In this document: in pieces, positions 61,354 through 64,000 of the stretch
Layout of the letters: every line of letters begins with the position of its first letter
How positions within the stretch are numbered: position 1 is the stretch's first letter
Made by a program: the position numbers and the translations under genes
The notes under the pieces: model-generated
The model's database searches: none
What the model saw: the letters and a program-made list of their open reading frames with translations, nothing else
Told to the model about the DNA's origin: nothing
Origin: Campylobacterota bacterium
GTDB lineage: Bacteria; Campylobacterota; Campylobacteria; Campylobacterales; Sulfurimonadaceae
Direction of reading: 5' to 3'
NCBI GenBank assembly: GCA_040752835.1
Contig: JBFMGG010000008.1
Span: forward strand, 156,484 to 220,483
Length of the DNA stretch: 64,000 bases

Positions 61354-62172
61354 ATGCGTATCGGGATAAAACGTACGGCCGTTGTAGTGGCCGCTTTGAT
61401 CGCTTTTGGCGGGTGTGTGCCGCAGCCCGAGGTTCACAAAGCGGCGGAGCAAAAATGCATGAGTGCAGCCCAGCTGAACATGTATAGCTATGATCACCTC
61501 GCACGGACTGCGAAACTTTTGCGCGAAGACAAAAAGAACATTGAAAGTTTCGAAGGATTCATCCAGACGATGAAAGGGGCGGTTGATGATTATTCGCGAA
61601 TGATCAAATCCAGCATCTACATCTCCAACGTCGTCCGCTTCCTTCCGGTACCTTATGCGGGCGAAGTCTCTAGCTCGGCCAAACTGGTCTCTAAAACGGT
61701 GCTCAACCTCGGCGGAGCGGCAAGCGCACTCCATCGTTACCAAAAAAGTACCGACAGCTATCTGGCGGCATTCGACAAACTGGATCCACAGACGGCGAGT
61801 TCCGCCGAGATTGTGAAATTGGCCCGATTTGCCGATACAAGGTTGCTGGAAGATGCCGACAACCTACAGGTCACATTGAGGGATATTTCCGAATCGACCG
61901 CAGCGTTGGCCGCTACGACCCAAAGTATCGCTGATGCGCTTGATGTGGGAAGCGGTTACGTTAATCAGGTCAAAAACCTTGTCGGAATGTCTCCTGAAAA
62001 TACGGACAAGGTTCATGTTGCGGAAAACCGTCATTCGATAAACGCCCGGATGACGCAGCTCAATCAGAAAATTTCTCTCCTGGAAAACAGTGCACGGACA
62101 CACCGGGATAATATTGCGAAAGCGCGTATTTATTCGGATTTGGCATTGGAAACGCAAAAGCGGGAAAAATAG
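61354..62172 (+). CDS. Putative lipoprotein of the ParA/RHH module
   Basis: 272 residues. Signal peptide with lipobox AFGGC (Cys about residue 21). The mature part is helical with coiled-coil stretches (LNQKISLLENSARTHRDNIA) and no known domain. Begins 1 bp after the RHH gene, so it is part of the same operon, an odd partner for a partition pair. Function unknown. Confidence 0.75.
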   Translation: MRIGIKRTAVVVAALIAFGGCVPQPEVHKAAEQKCMSAAQLNMYSYDHLARTAKLLREDKKNIESFEGFIQTMKGAVDDYSRMIKSSIYISNVVRFLPVPYAGEVSSSAKLVSKTVLNLGGAASALHRYQKSTDSYLAAFDKLDPQTASSAEIVKLARFADTRLLEDADNLQVTLRDISESTAALAATTQSIADALDVGSGYVNQVKNLVGMSPENTDKVHVAENRHSINARMTQLNQKISLLENSARTHRDNIAKARIYSDLALETQKREK

Positions 62173-62180
62173 AAGAAGGG

Positions 62181-62257
62181 TGGCACGCCCGAAGGGATTC
62201 GAACCCCTGACCCTTGGTACCGGAAACCAATGCTCTATCCAGCTGAGCTACGGACGC
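62181..62257 (-). tRNA. tRNA-Arg (anticodon CCG)
   Basis: On the reverse strand a 77-nt cloverleaf including encoded CCA: acceptor GCGTCCG/CGGGCGT, D arm GCTC/GAGC, anticodon stem TTGGT/ACCAA with loop TTCCGGT (CCG), T arm AGGGG/CCCTT with TTCGAAT. Reads CGG. Confidence 0.93.
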
Positions 62258-62337
62258 GTATAGGAAGGTTCGAAACGCGGAGCGTTTCGAACAAGTTTTG
62301 GAAGATTACTCTATTGTAGCTTAGTTCTTCTATAGGT

Positions 62338-62907
62338 TTAGGCTTTTTTCATGTAAGCGGCGACGAGAACGATGGTCGAACCGTTAATTTTGCCTTCGAT
62401 GTATTTCGGATCGTCGGTGAGACGGATATTTTTTACGACGGTTCCGCGTTTGGCCGTAAATCCGGCTCCTTTGACCTCGAGGTCTTTGATCAGGGTGACG
62501 GTATCTCCTTCGCTCAAAACGGTTCCGTTGCTGTCACGTGTCACGCCGCCGGCTGTTTCTTCCGCGTTTGGTGTGCTCAGCATCCCCGCCTGGGCCCATG
62601 ATTTCACGTCGTCTTCGAGGTAAAGCATATCGAGTTGATCCTGATCGCCCAGGGCGCTCAAAAGGCGATATGCCATCACCTGTACCGCAGGGGTCTGACT
62701 CCACATGCTATCACCCAGGCAACGCCAGTGGTCGCGGTTCAGATCGCTAGGGTTTTCGATCTGGTCACGGCAGGTTCCGCAGAGATAGACGGATTGATCC
62801 GCAGAACCGTCCGACGGGGCGACTTCAAATGCCTCGAGGTTTTCGGAAGCGCCGCAAAGTTCACAGATACCGCCGCTTCGTTCTTTTAATGTTTGTTCAA
62901 TACTCAT
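62338..62907 (-). CDS. PhnA-domain zinc-ribbon protein (YjdM-like)
   Basis: 189 residues from ATG at 62907 (MSIEQTLKERSGGICELCG); the frame runs further upstream but there is no family match. N-terminal zinc ribbon CELCG...CGTC (residues 15-50), and C-terminal PhnA domain SEGDTVTLIKDLEVKGAGFT then KRGTVVKNIRLTD. Despite the name, a phosphonate role is not shown for this family. Confidence 0.9.
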   Translation of the reverse strand: MSIEQTLKERSGGICELCGASENLEAFEVAPSDGSADQSVYLCGTCRDQIENPSDLNRDHWRCLGDSMWSQTPAVQVMAYRLLSALGDQDQLDMLYLEDDVKSWAQAGMLSTPNAEETAGGVTRDSNGTVLSEGDTVTLIKDLEVKGAGFTAKRGTVVKNIRLTDDPKYIEGKINGSTIVLVAAYMKKA

Positions 62908-62932
62908 AATAACACCTTTATCAAAAGCGTTA

Positions 62933-63727
62933 TTATAGCGTATCGGGGTGAGCAAACGCGATCCTGCTGCCGTCGGCAAGTACTTTTCCGCCGTTTCGAA
63001 GCAGTTTCATGGAGTCTAGCTCTTGGACGATCGTTTCGGAAAAAAGGGTTTTAAGGTGCATCGTATAAACCCGAAAATCGTTTCGTCGGCATCGGCGCAT
63101 TTCATCCTCTAGCAGCAGCGGGGTGAGGTGCCTGCTCTCTTTTGCAAGTTTGGCGTACCGGGAAGGGTAGGAGACTTCGATCACGAGCGAATGGATATGG
63201 GGGTGGGCGTCAAGCATTTCCCAGATGCGGTCGCATCGGTAGGTATCGGCGGTAAAAAGAATACCGCTGCCCGCTCTTTCGATCAGATAACCGCAGCTCC
63301 CGTCCGTATGGGTTGTTTTGAACGGAGTGAGGGTAATGTCGTCAACGCGGTAGGAAACATCGGGTTCGATTTCGATCAATTCGAGAGTCTTGTCGGTGCG
63401 ATCGAGCAGGGCAATCTCTTCAAAATTGGGCCAGATGCGGTGATTGAAAATAAATTGGCGGAGGTCGTCGAGGGTCTCTTTCAGGGCATAGATTTTCAGG
63501 GAGACTTTTTTCTGGGTTACGAACAAGTCGGCCAGAAAAGGAATGTCAATGATATGATCGAGATGCGAATGGGTCAAAAAGATATGTTCGATACTGAAAA
63601 TATCGTTACCGAATGCATTGATCAGGTTGCCGGCGTCGATTACGCAGTGTTTGGAGACGTGGACGCAGGTCGTCCCCTGAGAGGGGGTACGCGTTCCGCT
63701 CGTACCTAAAAATTCGATGTATTCCAT
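62933..63727 (-). CDS. Metallo-beta-lactamase-fold hydrolase (class II cyclic-nucleotide phosphodiesterase-like)
   Basis: 264 residues. Metal site THSHLDHIIDIPFL (about residues 52-65), with further ligands in FKTTHTDGSCGYLIE and FTADTYRCDRIW. N-terminal GTSGTRTPSQGTTCVHV resembles the start of class II cAMP phosphodiesterases and RNase Z-like enzymes. Substrate unknown. It is 25 bp before the PhnA gene on the same strand. Confidence 0.85.
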   Translation of the reverse strand: MEYIEFLGTSGTRTPSQGTTCVHVSKHCVIDAGNLINAFGNDIFSIEHIFLTHSHLDHIIDIPFLADLFVTQKKVSLKIYALKETLDDLRQFIFNHRIWPNFEEIALLDRTDKTLELIEIEPDVSYRVDDITLTPFKTTHTDGSCGYLIERAGSGILFTADTYRCDRIWEMLDAHPHIHSLVIEVSYPSRYAKLAKESRHLTPLLLEDEMRRCRRNDFRVYTMHLKTLFSETIVQELDSMKLLRNGGKVLADGSRIAFAHPDTL

Positions 63728-63881
63728 ACCGTCCGCACTTTTTATTGTATTGTGTTGATTATAGTATATTAATCGTTAATCGCACAACCCAAAAGAAAAA
63801 GCCGATTTCCTTCTATTATAAATAGGGGAATGAAAGTTTGGAAATATCTTCGAAAAATTCTGCAATTCGTGCGAAAACCTC

Positions 63882-63910
63882 TTGACATTCGTCGGTATTT
63901 TTCCTATAAT
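63882..63910 (+). promoter_or_regulatory. Very strong promoter and probable rRNA operon leader
   Basis: Perfect consensus TTGACA (63882-63887), 17-bp spacer, TATAAT (63905-63910). The 90 bp downstream are free of ORFs and include GATCATTGAAAACTAAGCAG, a type of sequence common in front of 16S rRNA. The rest of 63728-64000 has no gene. An rrn operon beyond the edge is inferred. Confidence 0.65.
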
Positions 63911-64000
63911 TCCCGTCCACAAACGCTGAGAGGCCTTGAGTTAAGGCTTTGAGTTTTGGGTTTGAGATCATTGAAAACTAAGCAGGGATGGCGGTTGAGC

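Overview
The window looks like a chromosomal segment of a hydrogen- and sulfur-oxidising member of the Campylobacterota, most like Sulfuricurvum/Sulfurimonas. That assignment is an inference from gene content: a Wolinella-type hydABC-hydD-hydE hydrogenase cluster, two further [NiFe] hydrogenases, a full hyp set, two sulfide:quinone reductase-type flavoproteins and many two-component and taxis genes. No 16S sequence is present, but the right edge carries a very strong promoter and what looks like a pre-16S leader.

Layout. 1-1.6 kb: groES-groEL (groEL runs off the left edge) and tRNA-Met(CAT). 1.67-14.9 kb: an AT-richer integrated mobilizable element in the tRNA-Met 3' end. It has a tyrosine integrase, an AlpA-like HTH protein, a putative replication initiator whose linker-coding region holds origin-like repeats, an orphan trbJ-trbK-trbL set, an IncP-type relaxosome (traK, oriT, traJ, traI), and an inward-facing cargo operon of a ParB-fold protein, a PD-(D/E)xK-like protein and a Dam-type methylase that looks like an uncharacterised defence cassette. 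Directly repeated att sites and TAGGGGTA-type repeats mark both ends. No coupling protein, VirB4/TrbE or other mating-pore genes are visible, so it should depend on a helper.

15-35.5 kb: a hydrogen-metabolism island. Three [NiFe] hydrogenases sit in a row: (i) an unusual fusion of an FAD/NAD(P) oxidoreductase, a [2Fe-2S] BFD domain and a hydrogenase small subunit, with its large subunit; (ii) a TetR regulator coupled to a small hydrogenase whose large subunit ends at the active-site motif without the cleavable tail; (iii) the Tat-exported membrane hydrogenase HydABC. Then come hydD (protease), hydE (HypF paralogue), hypF, a zinc-ribbon/HTH gene, a nickel permease and hypBCDEA.

35.6-48.5 kb: a Tat-exported SQR, a PAS protein plus cytoplasmic-type MCP (split energy-taxis receptor), an EAL/HDOD protein, aminopeptidase N, a second SQR with a tiny downstream gene, a membrane protein with a catalytically dead deformylase-like domain, a hybrid histidine kinase and a response regulator. 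48.5-64 kb: housekeeping and small modules: hemN, a GlcF-like Fe-S protein, two flavin/heme-linked small proteins, lgt, a Spy/CpxP-like protein with its two-component system, an AI-2E-family permease, ruvB, panB, an Hpt protein, trpA, tmRNA, a ParA/RHH pair with repeated operators and a lipoprotein, tRNA-Arg(CCG), a PhnA protein, a metallo-beta-lactamase-fold hydrolase and the rrn-like promoter.

All family assignments come from reading motifs and order by eye; no database search was run.
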